Source of the DNA: Terriglobia bacterium
Lineage (GTDB): Bacteria; Acidobacteriota; Terriglobia; Bryobacterales; Bryobacteraceae
Assembly: GCA_020073365.1 (NCBI GenBank)
Contig: JAIQFL010000021.1
Location: forward strand, 1 to 53,434
Length of the DNA stretch: 53,434 bases
Direction: 5' to 3'
The notes under the pieces were generated by a model. It had not been told where the DNA came from. It saw nothing but the letters and a program-made list of their open reading frames with translations, and did not search any database. The position numbers were made by a program, and so were the translations under genes. This document shows positions 33,875 to 42,674 of this stretch, one piece after another. Numbering within the stretch: position 1 is the first letter of the stretch; every line of letters starts with the position of its first letter.

Positions 33875-34123
33875 GTCGCACGTCCCGGTGTTGCCTTCCG
33901 GTTGGCCTGACACCGTCGGCGCTTCTGATTTTGCCTTTTTCGGAGCTCACATCTTCGGGTTACCCAGCCTACATGTGCCCCAAGAACAACCAACTACCCA
34001 ACGCTTCGAGTGCGGGGTTCCCACCGCCCTCACATGGCTCGCGGCCAGGATGGTTCGCTACTCCTTTCCTGTATGACTCTTTCATTTCATTCACGACTTC
34101 ACGCCGGTTTATCCCGACGCGAT
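33392..34123 (-). mobile_element. Truncated group II intron, right copy (inverted)
   Basis: This comprises the reverse transcriptase remnant plus about 380 bases of intron 5' RNA (33746-34123), homologous to 30603-31011 in reverse orientation. It ends, like the left copy, at a family B palindrome. Together the two copies form imperfect inverted ends around the recombinase cassette. Confidence 0.8.
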
Positions 34124-34147
34124 CCAGGCCAAACGGCCTGTCCCACC
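34124..34147. repeat. Palindromic repeat, family B, at the right intron edge
   Basis: CCAGGCC-AAAC-GGCCTGTCCCACC forms a hairpin between the right intron end and the stop codon of the following minus-strand gene. Confidence 0.8.
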
Positions 34148-36115
34148 CTATGGCTTCGGTTGCGGAACTCGCGCAGAACCGGGGCGGTGTATGGGGGTGG
34201 CAGAATTCCGCATTCTGGAGGCGACGGATTGTGGAGCTGGCGCAAGGGCTGGCGAGGCTGACGAACTCCCGGTCGCAACCGGAATCACGGCCTCGGACGT
34301 GTAGGAATCCGGCCCGGAGATATCCAGAGCACTATTGCCCGCGGTGAGGCCGGTGGGGATGGTCAGGTTCACCTGGTACAATCCGGCCAAACCGGGCGCC
34401 AGGCCGGCATAGCCGACCGAGGCTTTCACCCCTCCGACAAAAGCGGTGATGGTGTTGGAGGCCAGGCTGTAGGTGCTGATCGGTCCCGCCGATCCGTCTG
34501 GAATCGTGGGAGTCACGGCGCCCAGTCCCGTCAGGAAGACGGCCACGGTTTCGCCCACAAGCGCGGGATGCGCAGCCGTCACCAGCGAATAGTCCGAATG
34601 CAGGACGGCGCCTGCGCCAAGACCGGTCTGCGACGAGGTGAAAATGCCCGGAGCGGTCAGGGCGGTGAAAGCAGTGACGGTGTTGGAGGGGACATTATTG
34701 TTGATCACTTGGATCTGGGCGATCGAAGTGGTGACGCCGTAGGGGACGATGGCCGAGATCGCCCCTGGAGTCGCGTAGTAGATGGGAGCTGCAATTCCGT
34801 TGAACGTCACCTGAACGCCCGCGAGGGTAGTCGGAAAGGGAACCACCGAGGCGATTTGGGTGTCGGCGGAGAGGTTCGTGCCGTAGAGCGTGAGCAGTTC
34901 TCCCGGGGCGATCCCCGCGGTGAACGGCGCCGAACTCGCGGCATTGACCACGCCCACGGGGTTGAGAAAGACGCCGTCGCCGCTGAGGGTGGGGGCGGGG
35001 AGAGCGACGTTGAGCCCCAGAAAAGGACCGATCCCGGAACCGATGCGGGTTCCTCCGGCGCCTACGACATAACGCATGGCCGGCGTGCTGTAGGTTCCGT
35101 CGGACTTCACCGTGTACGCATCGCTATAGGTGAAATCGGTGGCGTTGGGGAAAAGCGTATCCTGCCTCCGCTGGTGACCGACGATCGTACCGCCATTCGC
35201 GTTGAGCGATCCGAAGTAAGTCTCCAGATAGGTGTACCCAGTGGCTGCTAAAGCTGAGAAATCCTCTTCAATCCCGGCTTGGTAATATAGGCCCCCCAAG
35301 TTGGGCACACCGGATCCGACGCGAACGCCCACAAACATGTCAAACGAGTTGGGCGATCCACCAAAAACGAAGTTGCCGTCTGGAGAGATGTAGAGAAATT
35401 TCTGCCCGGCAATCAGCGTCGAGGAGGATGAGGTGGGGAACGCTATGGTTGCGGCCCCGTTTACGAACGCGTATTTTACGTTTTGGGCGGTTTGGGCATA
35501 AACAGTCGAGCCGCCTCCCCCTAAGTACCCTGAGAGTGTCACGTTGCCCAAGTTGCCGCCGCCATCGGGATTCATCTGGAACTGGGAACCGATGGTATAC
35601 ACGCTGCCCTGAGACAGGCCCAGCGAAAAATCCATGTCCGCGATCCAATAGGAGCCCTTGAAGGCTGCGTTCGCCGCTGCGTTCGAGGAGACCGGGGCGG
35701 CGATGAAGAGATCATTGAAGCCGCTCTCCGTGCTGCTACCGACAAAAACGCCTTGCTGAGAGGAAACCAGCCCGAAAATGTTAACGCCAGTGAAAACCGG
35801 GTGAGAGATAAATCCATATCCGGACGCAGAGATGGAGTAAGTGCCGCTCGTCGATCCCGCTTGACCGCCACTTGCAGCGTCCAAAACAGTTACTGTCATG
35901 GTGTATGTCCCACTGCCGCTGAAGGTGATTACCCCGTAAAGCGCAACGGCGTCCTGGGGGTCTGCCTGGTTGTCCGCAATAGCATACGCTAGCTCACGGA
36001 AGTAGTACTGCCCTTTGAGCAGACCGTTCCCGCTGGTGTCCCAGGTAGGCGTTTGGGCGGCCAGATGCCAGCCGGATGCCGCCGAGAGAAGCACCACCAG
36101 TCGCGCCAGTTTCAT
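34148..36115 (-). CDS. Secreted protein with C-terminal TIGR03437-type domain
   Basis: About 655 residues from ATG 36113-36115, with AGGAG ten bases upstream and a signal peptide (KLARLVVLLSAASGWHLAAQ). The central part is Gly/Ser/Thr-rich beta sequence. From about residue 400 the protein shows the pattern typical of Solibacter proteins: GVFLNPVGVVNAASSAPFTA, GIAPGELLTLYGTNLS, AIVPYGVTT, VFLTGLGAVTP, AGLYQVNLTIP. This C-terminal module is an immunoglobulin-like domain in surface or secreted proteins of this group, function unknown. The end of the gene abuts the palindrome and intron remnant, and the last 40 residues (Ser/Ala/Pro-rich) may be worn sequence. Confidence 0.85.
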   Translation of the reverse strand: MKLARLVVLLSAASGWHLAAQTPTWDTSGNGLLKGQYYFRELAYAIADNQADPQDAVALYGVITFSGSGTYTMTVTVLDAASGGQAGSTSGTYSISASGYGFISHPVFTGVNIFGLVSSQQGVFVGSSTESGFNDLFIAAPVSSNAAANAAFKGSYWIADMDFSLGLSQGSVYTIGSQFQMNPDGGGNLGNVTLSGYLGGGGSTVYAQTAQNVKYAFVNGAATIAFPTSSSSTLIAGQKFLYISPDGNFVFGGSPNSFDMFVGVRVGSGVPNLGGLYYQAGIEEDFSALAATGYTYLETYFGSLNANGGTIVGHQRRQDTLFPNATDFTYSDAYTVKSDGTYSTPAMRYVVGAGGTRIGSGIGPFLGLNVALPAPTLSGDGVFLNPVGVVNAASSAPFTAGIAPGELLTLYGTNLSADTQIASVVPFPTTLAGVQVTFNGIAAPIYYATPGAISAIVPYGVTTSIAQIQVINNNVPSNTVTAFTALTAPGIFTSSQTGLGAGAVLHSDYSLVTAAHPALVGETVAVFLTGLGAVTPTIPDGSAGPISTYSLASNTITAFVGGVKASVGYAGLAPGLAGLYQVNLTIPTGLTAGNSALDISGPDSYTSEAVIPVATGSSSASPALAPAPQSVASRMRNSATPIHRPGSARVPQPKP

Positions 36116-36204
36116 GAATCCTAACTCCTGTCTTGGTATTCGGATGTACTCATTATGGACGCAGACGGCGTCGACGTGTTTCCGCAAAATCGCGTGGCGC
36201 TGGA

Positions 36205-37911
36205 TTAAATCCCCGCCCCTTCAGTCAAGCCGCTACTGTCGGTATCACGGCTGGCGATCAGGGCGGATACGGCGTGGAGCAATTCCCGGCTGCTGTCATA
36301 CGCGGAAGCGGCAAGCGTAACGACCTGGTTGGGAGGCAGTTCCGCAGGGATTGCGCCGGCGTCGTCTGCCATCGGGCCGAAAAGGATGGAGACGATGCCG
36401 GCCTCCACTCCGGTGAGCACAGCCTGGGCCAGGTGCATGGGAGCCTCGACCGTGTGGGCCAGGTAGCCCAGGTCGAAGAGATGCCGCTCCAGCAACTTCG
36501 CGGTTGCCAAATCGCCGCCCTGAAGCCGGACGACGAAGGGACGATGGCCGATGCGGGCGGTGCGCTCGGCCGGTGTGACCGGGCCGAAATGCGAATCGGT
36601 CCACAGGCGGGTGATCATCCCTGCGCCCAGCGTCTCGTTGCCGATCGGGTCGATCAGAATGAAGCTTCCGGTGGCGCGATTTCGCTGGTAGGGGTCGAAG
36701 AATAGCGGCCGTTGGGCCTCCAGGCTCACCACGCCGATTTCATTCAGTTCGAGGCGGGCGGCGGGCGGGTGGTCCAGGGTGTTGATGTCCACACGGTGGA
36801 GGATGCCGCGTACCCGCGCCTGCACCGTCTGGGTGGTGTGTTTCAGCAGGTAGGGTTGATGGGGCTCGAGCGGCTTCTGGTTCATCCACACCACGGCGGC
36901 CTCGATGCGGCGCCCCACCTGCGGCTGGTTCGCGGCGTGGACCAGCATGTCGCCGCGGCTGACGTCGATTTCGTCCTCCAGGCAGACGGTGACGGACATG
37001 GGGGCAAACGCCTCTTCCAACTCGCCGTTCATGGTAATGATGGATTTCACCCGGCTGGCGCGGCCCGAGGGCAGGACCGTGATGTCATCGCCCCTGCGCA
37101 CCACTCCTGAGGCAATCTGGCCGGCGAACCCCCGGAAATCGAGGTTGGGCCGGATGACGTATTGCACCGGGAACCGCATGTCCACCAGGTTGCGGTCGTT
37201 GTGGATGGGAACGGTTTCGAGATGCTCCAGCAGATTCGGTCCGTCATACCAGGGCGTCCGATCGCTCGACCGCACCACGTTGTCGCCCTCCAGGGCGCTG
37301 ATCGGAATGAACTGGATGTCGGGAACGTGGAACTGCCGGGCGAACGCCGTAAACTCTTCGCGGATAGCGGCAAAGACCTCCTCGCGGAAATCCACCAGGT
37401 CCATCTTGTTAACAGCTACTACAAGGTGAGGAATTCCCAGAAGCGCGGCGATATAGGCGTGGCGGCGGGATTGCGGCAGGACGCCCAGGCGGGCGTCCAC
37501 CAGGATGATCGCAAGGTTGGCGTTGGAGGCCCCGGTGGCCATATTGCGGGTATACTGCTCGTGACCGGGCGTGTCGGCGATGATGAACTTGCGTTTCGGA
37601 GTGGAAAAGTAGCGATATGCTACATCAATAGTAATTCCCTGCTCACGCTCCGCGCGGAGACCGTCGGTGAGTAGCGAGAGATCCAGTCCGCCGGTGGTCA
37701 GGTTGCGTGTAGCTTTCCGGACAGAGGCCAGTTGGTCCTCATACACTCCTTTGGAATCATAGAGAAGACGCCCGATGAGAGTGGATTTACCATCGTCCAC
37801 ACTGCCCGCCGTGGTGAACCTCAGGAGTTCGGTCCGGGCGGTTGAAGCCAGCCAATCCACGAGTGGCTGGGCCACCACAACGGGCTCCACTTCCACGCCT
37901 GGAGCGGTCAT
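36205..37911 (-). CDS. cysN: Sulfate adenylyltransferase GTPase subunit with degenerate APS-kinase tail
   Basis: 568 residues. The GTPase part has the P-loop GSVDDGKST (36-44), DTPGHEQ, NKMD and the EF-Tu-like barrel domains to about residue 430. With CysD it makes adenosine 5'-phosphosulfate from sulfate and ATP. The last 130 residues start TPAERTARIGHRPFVVRLQG and continue LERHLFDLGY, aligning by eye with the APS-kinase domain of CysNC proteins. The kinase P-loop (normally GLSGSGKST) reads QGGDLATAK and much of the domain is missing, so it should not phosphorylate APS. The ATG overlaps the cysD stop (TGATG). Confidence 0.93.
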   Translation of the reverse strand: MTAPGVEVEPVVVAQPLVDWLASTARTELLRFTTAGSVDDGKSTLIGRLLYDSKGVYEDQLASVRKATRNLTTGGLDLSLLTDGLRAEREQGITIDVAYRYFSTPKRKFIIADTPGHEQYTRNMATGASNANLAIILVDARLGVLPQSRRHAYIAALLGIPHLVVAVNKMDLVDFREEVFAAIREEFTAFARQFHVPDIQFIPISALEGDNVVRSSDRTPWYDGPNLLEHLETVPIHNDRNLVDMRFPVQYVIRPNLDFRGFAGQIASGVVRRGDDITVLPSGRASRVKSIITMNGELEEAFAPMSVTVCLEDEIDVSRGDMLVHAANQPQVGRRIEAAVVWMNQKPLEPHQPYLLKHTTQTVQARVRGILHRVDINTLDHPPAARLELNEIGVVSLEAQRPLFFDPYQRNRATGSFILIDPIGNETLGAGMITRLWTDSHFGPVTPAERTARIGHRPFVVRLQGGDLATAKLLERHLFDLGYLAHTVEAPMHLAQAVLTGVEAGIVSILFGPMADDAGAIPAELPPNQVVTLAASAYDSSRELLHAVSALIASRDTDSSGLTEGAGI

Positions 37912-38816
37912 CAGAAGTATCCCTCGCGCTTCTTCAGTTCCATGGAACCGTCCTGGTCATGGTCGATCACGCGGTTCTCGCGCTCGGAACGGCGGAATCG
38001 AATCATCTCTTCTATGATCTTGGGCAGGGTATCGGCCTCCGACCGAATGGCACCCGTGCAAGGGGTACAACCGAGCGAACGCATACGGCACATCACTATC
38101 TGGGGCCGCTCGCCGGGGAGTAGCGGGATGTCGTGTTCTACAGGGATAAGAGTTTCGCCCCGTACCACCATCGGACGCAGTTTCGCGAAGTACATGGGGA
38201 CGATGGGTATGCTCTCCTGGTGGATGTAGTGCCACACGTCCAGCTCGGTCCAATTGGAAAGGGGGAAGATGCGAATACTCTCTCCCTTATCAGTACGACC
38301 ATTGTAGAGATTCCACAGCTCGGGGCGTTGGCTCTTGGGATCCCACTGGCCGAACGAATCGCGGAACGAGTAGACGCGCTCTTTGGCGCGGGACTTTTCC
38401 TCATCGCGGCGCGCTCCCCCAAAGGCGGCGTCGAAACCGCCTTCGGCCAGGGCGTCGAGCAGGGCGCGGGTTTTCAACAGCCCGCAGCACTTCTGCGTGC
38501 CTAGGCGGAAGGGATTGGCTCCGTCGCCAATGGCGCGGGTATTGGTGTGAACGATCAGGCGGACCCCCAGCGAGGCGCAGAACCGGTCGCGGAACTCGAT
38601 CATTTCACGGAACTTGTACGTGGTATCGACATGCAGCAGAGGGAACGGAATAGGGCCGGGATAGAAGGCCTTCTGCGCCAGGCGCACCATCACTGAGGAG
38701 TCTTTGCCGATGGAGTAGAGCATCACGGGACGCTGGAATTCCGCCGCGACTTCCCGTATGATGTGAATGCTTTCGGCTTCCAGTGCTTCGAGATGCGTAA
38801 GGGCCAACCCGGTCAT
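37911..38816 (-). CDS. cysD: Sulfate adenylyltransferase subunit 2
   Basis: 301 residues of the PP-loop ATP pyrophosphatase family: SIGKDSSVM (35-43), [46 protein letters not shown] and the C-terminal [20 protein letters not shown] and REGYF. It is the catalytic subunit forming APS from sulfate; CysN couples GTP hydrolysis. It leads the cysDN operon with its own promoter at 38861-38889. No APS reductase is seen in the window. Confidence 0.96.
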   Translation of the reverse strand: MTGLALTHLEALEAESIHIIREVAAEFQRPVMLYSIGKDSSVMVRLAQKAFYPGPIPFPLLHVDTTYKFREMIEFRDRFCASLGVRLIVHTNTRAIGDGANPFRLGTQKCCGLLKTRALLDALAEGGFDAAFGGARRDEEKSRAKERVYSFRDSFGQWDPKSQRPELWNLYNGRTDKGESIRIFPLSNWTELDVWHYIHQESIPIVPMYFAKLRPMVVRGETLIPVEHDIPLLPGERPQIVMCRMRSLGCTPCTGAIRSEADTLPKIIEEMIRFRRSERENRVIDHDQDGSMELKKREGYF

Positions 38817-38860
38817 CGCTGTGGTGGATGGGGGGCCTGATTACTTGGCCCCGAACTGAG

Positions 38861-38889
38861 ATTATAGGATACCATCGCAATCATGCTAA
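38861..38889 (-). promoter_or_regulatory. Promoter of cysDN
   Basis: On the minus strand TTAGCA (38889-38884), 17 bases, then a perfect TATAAT (38866-38861). Transcription would start near 38854, leaving a leader of about 38 bases. The -35 overlaps the start codon of the divergent M28 peptidase gene, so expression of the two genes may interfere. Confidence 0.65.
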
Positions 38890-40475
38890 AGTCTATCGGA
38901 ATACTCCTGATTGCCTGCGGTCCGATCCTGGCTCAAGACGCAGGGATTTCGGCGGAGCGCATTCGGGAACATACCAGGTACCTGTCCAGCGACCTGCTGG
39001 AGGGCCGCGGAGTCGGCGTGAGGGGGGGCCAACTGGCCACCGAGTACATCGCCACCCAACTGGCCCTGGCGGGCGCCAAACCGGCCGGCGACGCGGGAAC
39101 ATATTTCCAGAACGTGCCCCTGGTGGGACTGGAGACTCAGCCCAACGCGACTCTCACCGCGGCGGTGTGGGGTAAAAGCGTAGAGTTCCATTGGCTGGAC
39201 GATTTCGTAGGCGTGAGCCAGACCCAGCGGCCCGACACGCGCTTTGAAGCGGGCGCGGTCTTCGTGGGCCACGGGATCACGGCGCCGGAATGGAAGTGGG
39301 ACGATTTCAAGGGTGTGGACGTGACGGGCAAGGTCCTGGTGATGTTCACCAACGAGCCTGCGTCCGATGACCCCAAATTCTTCGATGGCCGGGCCTTGAC
39401 GTATTACGGCCGCTGGACCTACAAGTATGAGGAGGCTTTGCGCCGCGGCGCGCGTGGCGCCATCCTGATCCACACCACTCCCACGGCGAGCTACGGCTGG
39501 AACGTGGTGCGCAATTCGTGGGCCCGCGAATCACCCTCCGTCAAACTGGCGGCGGGGGCCAAGTCGCTTTCGTTTCAGGGGTGGATCACGCGCGAGGCGG
39601 GCGAGCGAATGCTCGCGCTGGCGGGCAGGACGGTGGACGAATTACTGGCCGCCGCGGAGAAACCCGATTTCAAACCAATCGATCTGGATATCCTGATCCG
39701 CGCCCATATGCCAACCAGGGTGAGGGACCTGGAGACGCGCAACGTGGCGGCTATTGTCCCGGGGAGCGACGCCAGGCTAAAGGACGAAGTGGTGATCTAC
39801 AGCGCGCACTGGGACCATCTGGGAGTGGGCGCGCCGGTGGCGGGTGATGCGATCTATAACGGCGCCATCGATAATGCCACGGGCTGCGCGATTCTGCTGG
39901 AACTGGCGCGGGCGTGGTCGTCGATGGGGCAGAAGCCCCGGCGGTCGGCCCTGTTTCTGGCGGTCACGGCGGAGGAGGGCGGGCTGAAGGGGTCGGAATA
40001 CTACGCGGCGCATCCGGTGGTTGCGGCGGCGAAAACGGCGATCGATTTGAACTACGACGCGTTGTACCCGTGGGGCCGCGCCAAGGACGTGGTGCTGACG
40101 GGCGCGGAGCGTACCACGGTCTGGCCGCTGGCGCAGCAGATTGCCAGACGGTTGAACCTGGAGATTTCGCCCGAGGCACAGCCGGAGGCGGGCTATTACT
40201 TCCGCTCCGACCACTTCTCATTCGCCCACGTGGGAATCCCGGCGTTCTCCATCGGCCGCGCCACCGAATTTGCTGGAAAGGCGCCGGGGTTCGGGGAGAA
40301 GGCCTACCAGGAATACAACAGCAAGCACTACCACCAGCCCTCCGACGAATTTCAGGCGGACTGGGACTTCACGGCGCTTCAGCAGGCGGCGGAGTACGGG
40401 TTTTTGCTGGGTAAAGACATCGCCAACCAGGACAGGCTGCCGGATTGGCGTCCGGGGGATCAGTTCCACAGGTAG
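38883..40475 (+). CDS. Secreted M28-family metallopeptidase
   Basis: 530 residues. Signal peptide (LKSIGILLIACGPILAQ), an interrupting PA-like domain (about 110-270), and the zinc peptidase domain with the ligand series YSAHWDHLG, AIDNATG, TAEEGGLKGSEYY, LNYDAL and YYFRSDHFSFAHVG. It likely removes N-terminal residues from extracellular peptides. It is divergent from cysD with 66 bases between; no ribosome binding site is evident before ATG 38883. Confidence 0.94.
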   Translation: MLKSIGILLIACGPILAQDAGISAERIREHTRYLSSDLLEGRGVGVRGGQLATEYIATQLALAGAKPAGDAGTYFQNVPLVGLETQPNATLTAAVWGKSVEFHWLDDFVGVSQTQRPDTRFEAGAVFVGHGITAPEWKWDDFKGVDVTGKVLVMFTNEPASDDPKFFDGRALTYYGRWTYKYEEALRRGARGAILIHTTPTASYGWNVVRNSWARESPSVKLAAGAKSLSFQGWITREAGERMLALAGRTVDELLAAAEKPDFKPIDLDILIRAHMPTRVRDLETRNVAAIVPGSDARLKDEVVIYSAHWDHLGVGAPVAGDAIYNGAIDNATGCAILLELARAWSSMGQKPRRSALFLAVTAEEGGLKGSEYYAAHPVVAAAKTAIDLNYDALYPWGRAKDVVLTGAERTTVWPLAQQIARRLNLEISPEAQPEAGYYFRSDHFSFAHVGIPAFSIGRATEFAGKAPGFGEKAYQEYNSKHYHQPSDEFQADWDFTALQQAAEYGFLLGKDIANQDRLPDWRPGDQFHR

Positions 40476-40594
40476 AGCAAGCAGGAACTCACCGCGGAGG
40501 CGCGGAGATGCGGAGCAAGCGCGGAGAGGGAAGAGAAAAAAAGGCAGAGGCAAAGCCTGAGGGGGCGGAGGACATTGTGATACGCTTTCAAGGA

Positions 40595-41158
40595 ATGGAG
40601 GGAACATTGAAACGAAATATCCTGATACTGGTCGCAGCGGCGGTAGCCGCGTTGGCATTGGCGGCGCAGCAGGGGGTGCCTGACGAGAAGAAAACTCCGG
40701 CGAAAGCGCCGGCCAAATCCGCGATTTTGCACCCGGAAATGAAGGTGGAATCGGGAACGTTCACCAAGCCGATGGCCACCATCGGGAGCAAGCCCGATCA
40801 GGCGTGGACTACCACGACTGTGGCAGCGGGTGTGGATAACAAGCCCCAACCGGGAAAGATCATCACGCACGTGGGCGAGATCGTGGATTTCTCGTGCTAC
40901 CTGCAACTCGGCAAGCACGGTGAAAAGCACCGCTCGTGCGGCCAGAAGTGCGTGCAGAACGGGCAGCCCATCGGTTTGCTGACGGAGGCCGGCACGCTCT
41001 ACATGTTGATGCCGGAAGAGCATGACCCGCGGCGCGATGGCGGGGTCGACGCGAAGGCCTCCGCATCGGACCATATGGGACACATCGTGGAGGTGATTGG
41101 CACGGAGGCGTCGGTGGGCCCCTATCACGCCATTTACGTCCAGGGGTTGAAGAAGTAG
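40595..41158 (+). CDS. Secreted protein with conserved Cys/His cluster
   Basis: About 187 residues. A signal peptide (KRNILILVAAAVAALALAAQ) precedes a low-complexity Lys/Pro stretch and a domain with DFSCYLQLGKHGEKHRSCGQ, KCVQNGQPIGLL and TLYMLMPEEHDPR. The cluster Cys101, His108, His112, Cys115, Cys119 suggests metal or haem binding (inference). Start could be ATG 40595 or TTG 40607, with GGAGGG better placed for the latter. The 120 bases before it contain GCGGAG-type repeats that look like a dispersed intergenic element. It follows the peptidase on the same strand. Confidence 0.75.
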   Translation: MEGTLKRNILILVAAAVAALALAAQQGVPDEKKTPAKAPAKSAILHPEMKVESGTFTKPMATIGSKPDQAWTTTTVAAGVDNKPQPGKIITHVGEIVDFSCYLQLGKHGEKHRSCGQKCVQNGQPIGLLTEAGTLYMLMPEEHDPRRDGGVDAKASASDHMGHIVEVIGTEASVGPYHAIYVQGLKK

Positions 41159-41165
41159 GCCGGGC

Positions 41166-42452
41166 CTACGGAAGCCGCACCACGGTGAAATTGCGGAGCG
41201 TTAGCGTGTCTCCGGATGCGGATGCCAGATTCCCCTGGAAATCGATGGTCAGGCCGGTGCCATAGGCATCGGAGGCGTTGGCTACACCGGCGCTGAACGG
41301 GAGAACCGCTCCCCAGGATTGAAAGCTCAACTGGGCTCCCGCGGCCAGAATGCCGGCATCGGCGCGTCCGGTGACCAGCGTGTCGGTAGCGGCGGCATCA
41401 CGGTGTACCAGGGCGGTGGCGCCCCAGAGAATCTGGAAGCTGAAGCCGGATGCGGCGCCCTGGTGCTCCAGATCGAAGCGCACTTCCACGCGGTCGCCGG
41501 GCAGCAGGACTCCCGCCGAAATGGAACAGGTTCCGATGCTGGCCAGTACGGCGGCAGTGGTGGCCCCTCCGGTTCCGCTGCACAGTACCTGGGAGGCCGG
41601 AAACGTCTGGGGTGAGCCGGCGTCGTCCTCCGCACGGCGGTAGGACGCCAGCAGCGTGTCGCCGGGTTGGGGTATGGCGGCGGGGGCGAAAGTCAGCGTT
41701 GGGCCGCTGAGCGTGTAGTCCTGGCCAACCTTTTGAAGGATGCCATTGCGGTACAGAGCGAGGCTGGCCGCCGGATCGGGCTGCGCCGAGAGAGTGAACT
41801 GGGTGTTCGCGCCGTCCACGATCCCGGAAGGGGTATCGGCATCCACGAAGGAAGCGGTCCCAGTGCCGCCACTGCCGCACGGACCCGAGGATCCATCCAC
41901 GCGTACACAGTCGTTGGCGATGCCTGAGACCGATTCGAGAGCGCCGGTCGGATTCACGATAGCCACGCGGCCGGCGGCGTAGCCGGGGCCCTTGATCGGC
42001 CTGGCGCCGAGATCGGCGGTGAGCCCCACGACGTCGGATTCCTCCACGGAAGTGGTTCCGGTGCCGGTGTCCGCCGAAGTCACGGTGGCCGTTACCACGC
42101 GAATGTCACGCAGGCGAACGGGCTGCGTGGTGGTAGGAACGTCCCAGGTCTCCTGGAACTGGAAGCGTCCGTCGCTGTTGTAGGTCACCGAGTAGACCAT
42201 CGGCGGGGTGCTGCTGGTAGTGGGGACGAGTTGCACGCGAAGATTGCCGTCCACAACTCTTACGGTGGTGCTCTGTGTGGCGATGGCCGAGGCGTCGCCG
42301 GCCTGGAAGCTGCTCCAGGTGATGACCAATGTACCGTTGAAACGCGTACCATCGGCTTTGTAGAGCACATCCTGAATGGTGGTGAGCCGCGGAGCGGCGA
42401 GTGCGGACGAGGCCAGAAACACTGCCGCGAAAATCGTTCGGGAAATCATCAT
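41166..42452 (-). CDS. Secreted beta-rich protein of unknown function
   Basis: About 428 residues. The tandem ATG codons at 42452 and 42449 follow a strong GGAGGT; the second has better spacing. Signal peptide (ISRTIFAAVFLASSALAAP) then a beta domain (PRLTTIQDVLYKADGTRFNG, WSSFQAGDASAIATQST) often seen at the start of acidobacterial surface proteins, a Thr/Gly-rich middle and a C-terminal jelly-roll-like part with QLSFQSWGAVLPFSAGVANA. The domain around TPSGIVDGANTQFTLSAQPD and LYRNGILQKVGQDYTLSGPT resembles phage tail/baseplate or receptor-binding beta modules. Probably surface-exposed. Unrelated in strand to the TIR gene that begins 220 bases away. Confidence 0.75.
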   Translation of the reverse strand: MMISRTIFAAVFLASSALAAPRLTTIQDVLYKADGTRFNGTLVITWSSFQAGDASAIATQSTTVRVVDGNLRVQLVPTTSSTPPMVYSVTYNSDGRFQFQETWDVPTTTQPVRLRDIRVVTATVTSADTGTGTTSVEESDVVGLTADLGARPIKGPGYAAGRVAIVNPTGALESVSGIANDCVRVDGSSGPCGSGGTGTASFVDADTPSGIVDGANTQFTLSAQPDPAASLALYRNGILQKVGQDYTLSGPTLTFAPAAIPQPGDTLLASYRRAEDDAGSPQTFPASQVLCSGTGGATTAAVLASIGTCSISAGVLLPGDRVEVRFDLEHQGAASGFSFQILWGATALVHRDAAATDTLVTGRADAGILAAGAQLSFQSWGAVLPFSAGVANASDAYGTGLTIDFQGNLASASGDTLTLRNFTVVRLP

Positions 42453-42674
42453 ACCTCCGAAAAAAAGAGAAACACGCGCCCGGACGGACACGGGGAAGAG
42501 CGGAAATCTCCTGCCGACTTCAGTTTAGGCACAGGGCAACGGCGAAAACCGTGGATCTGGCGGAGTGGTCGGGGGCTAAGTATATGGAAAATGAGTGTTT
42601 AGGAGAGGTGAAGATTTCCGCGAACGGCTGTGACCGGGTTTTGGCGAGGGGCGGATTGGGGTTAGTCCGGTATC

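Noticed and set aside
33735-33993. Short minus-strand frames left of the right reverse transcriptase remnant
   Set aside because: They fall in the intron's structured RNA part and match the non-coding leader of the left copy.
30603-34123. An intact, active group II intron
   Set aside because: Both copies lack the catalytic YADD block, maturase part and 3' RNA domains and carry a frameshift or deletion.
36205-37911. Bifunctional CysNC with APS kinase activity
   Set aside because: The second P-loop needed for APS kinase is absent.
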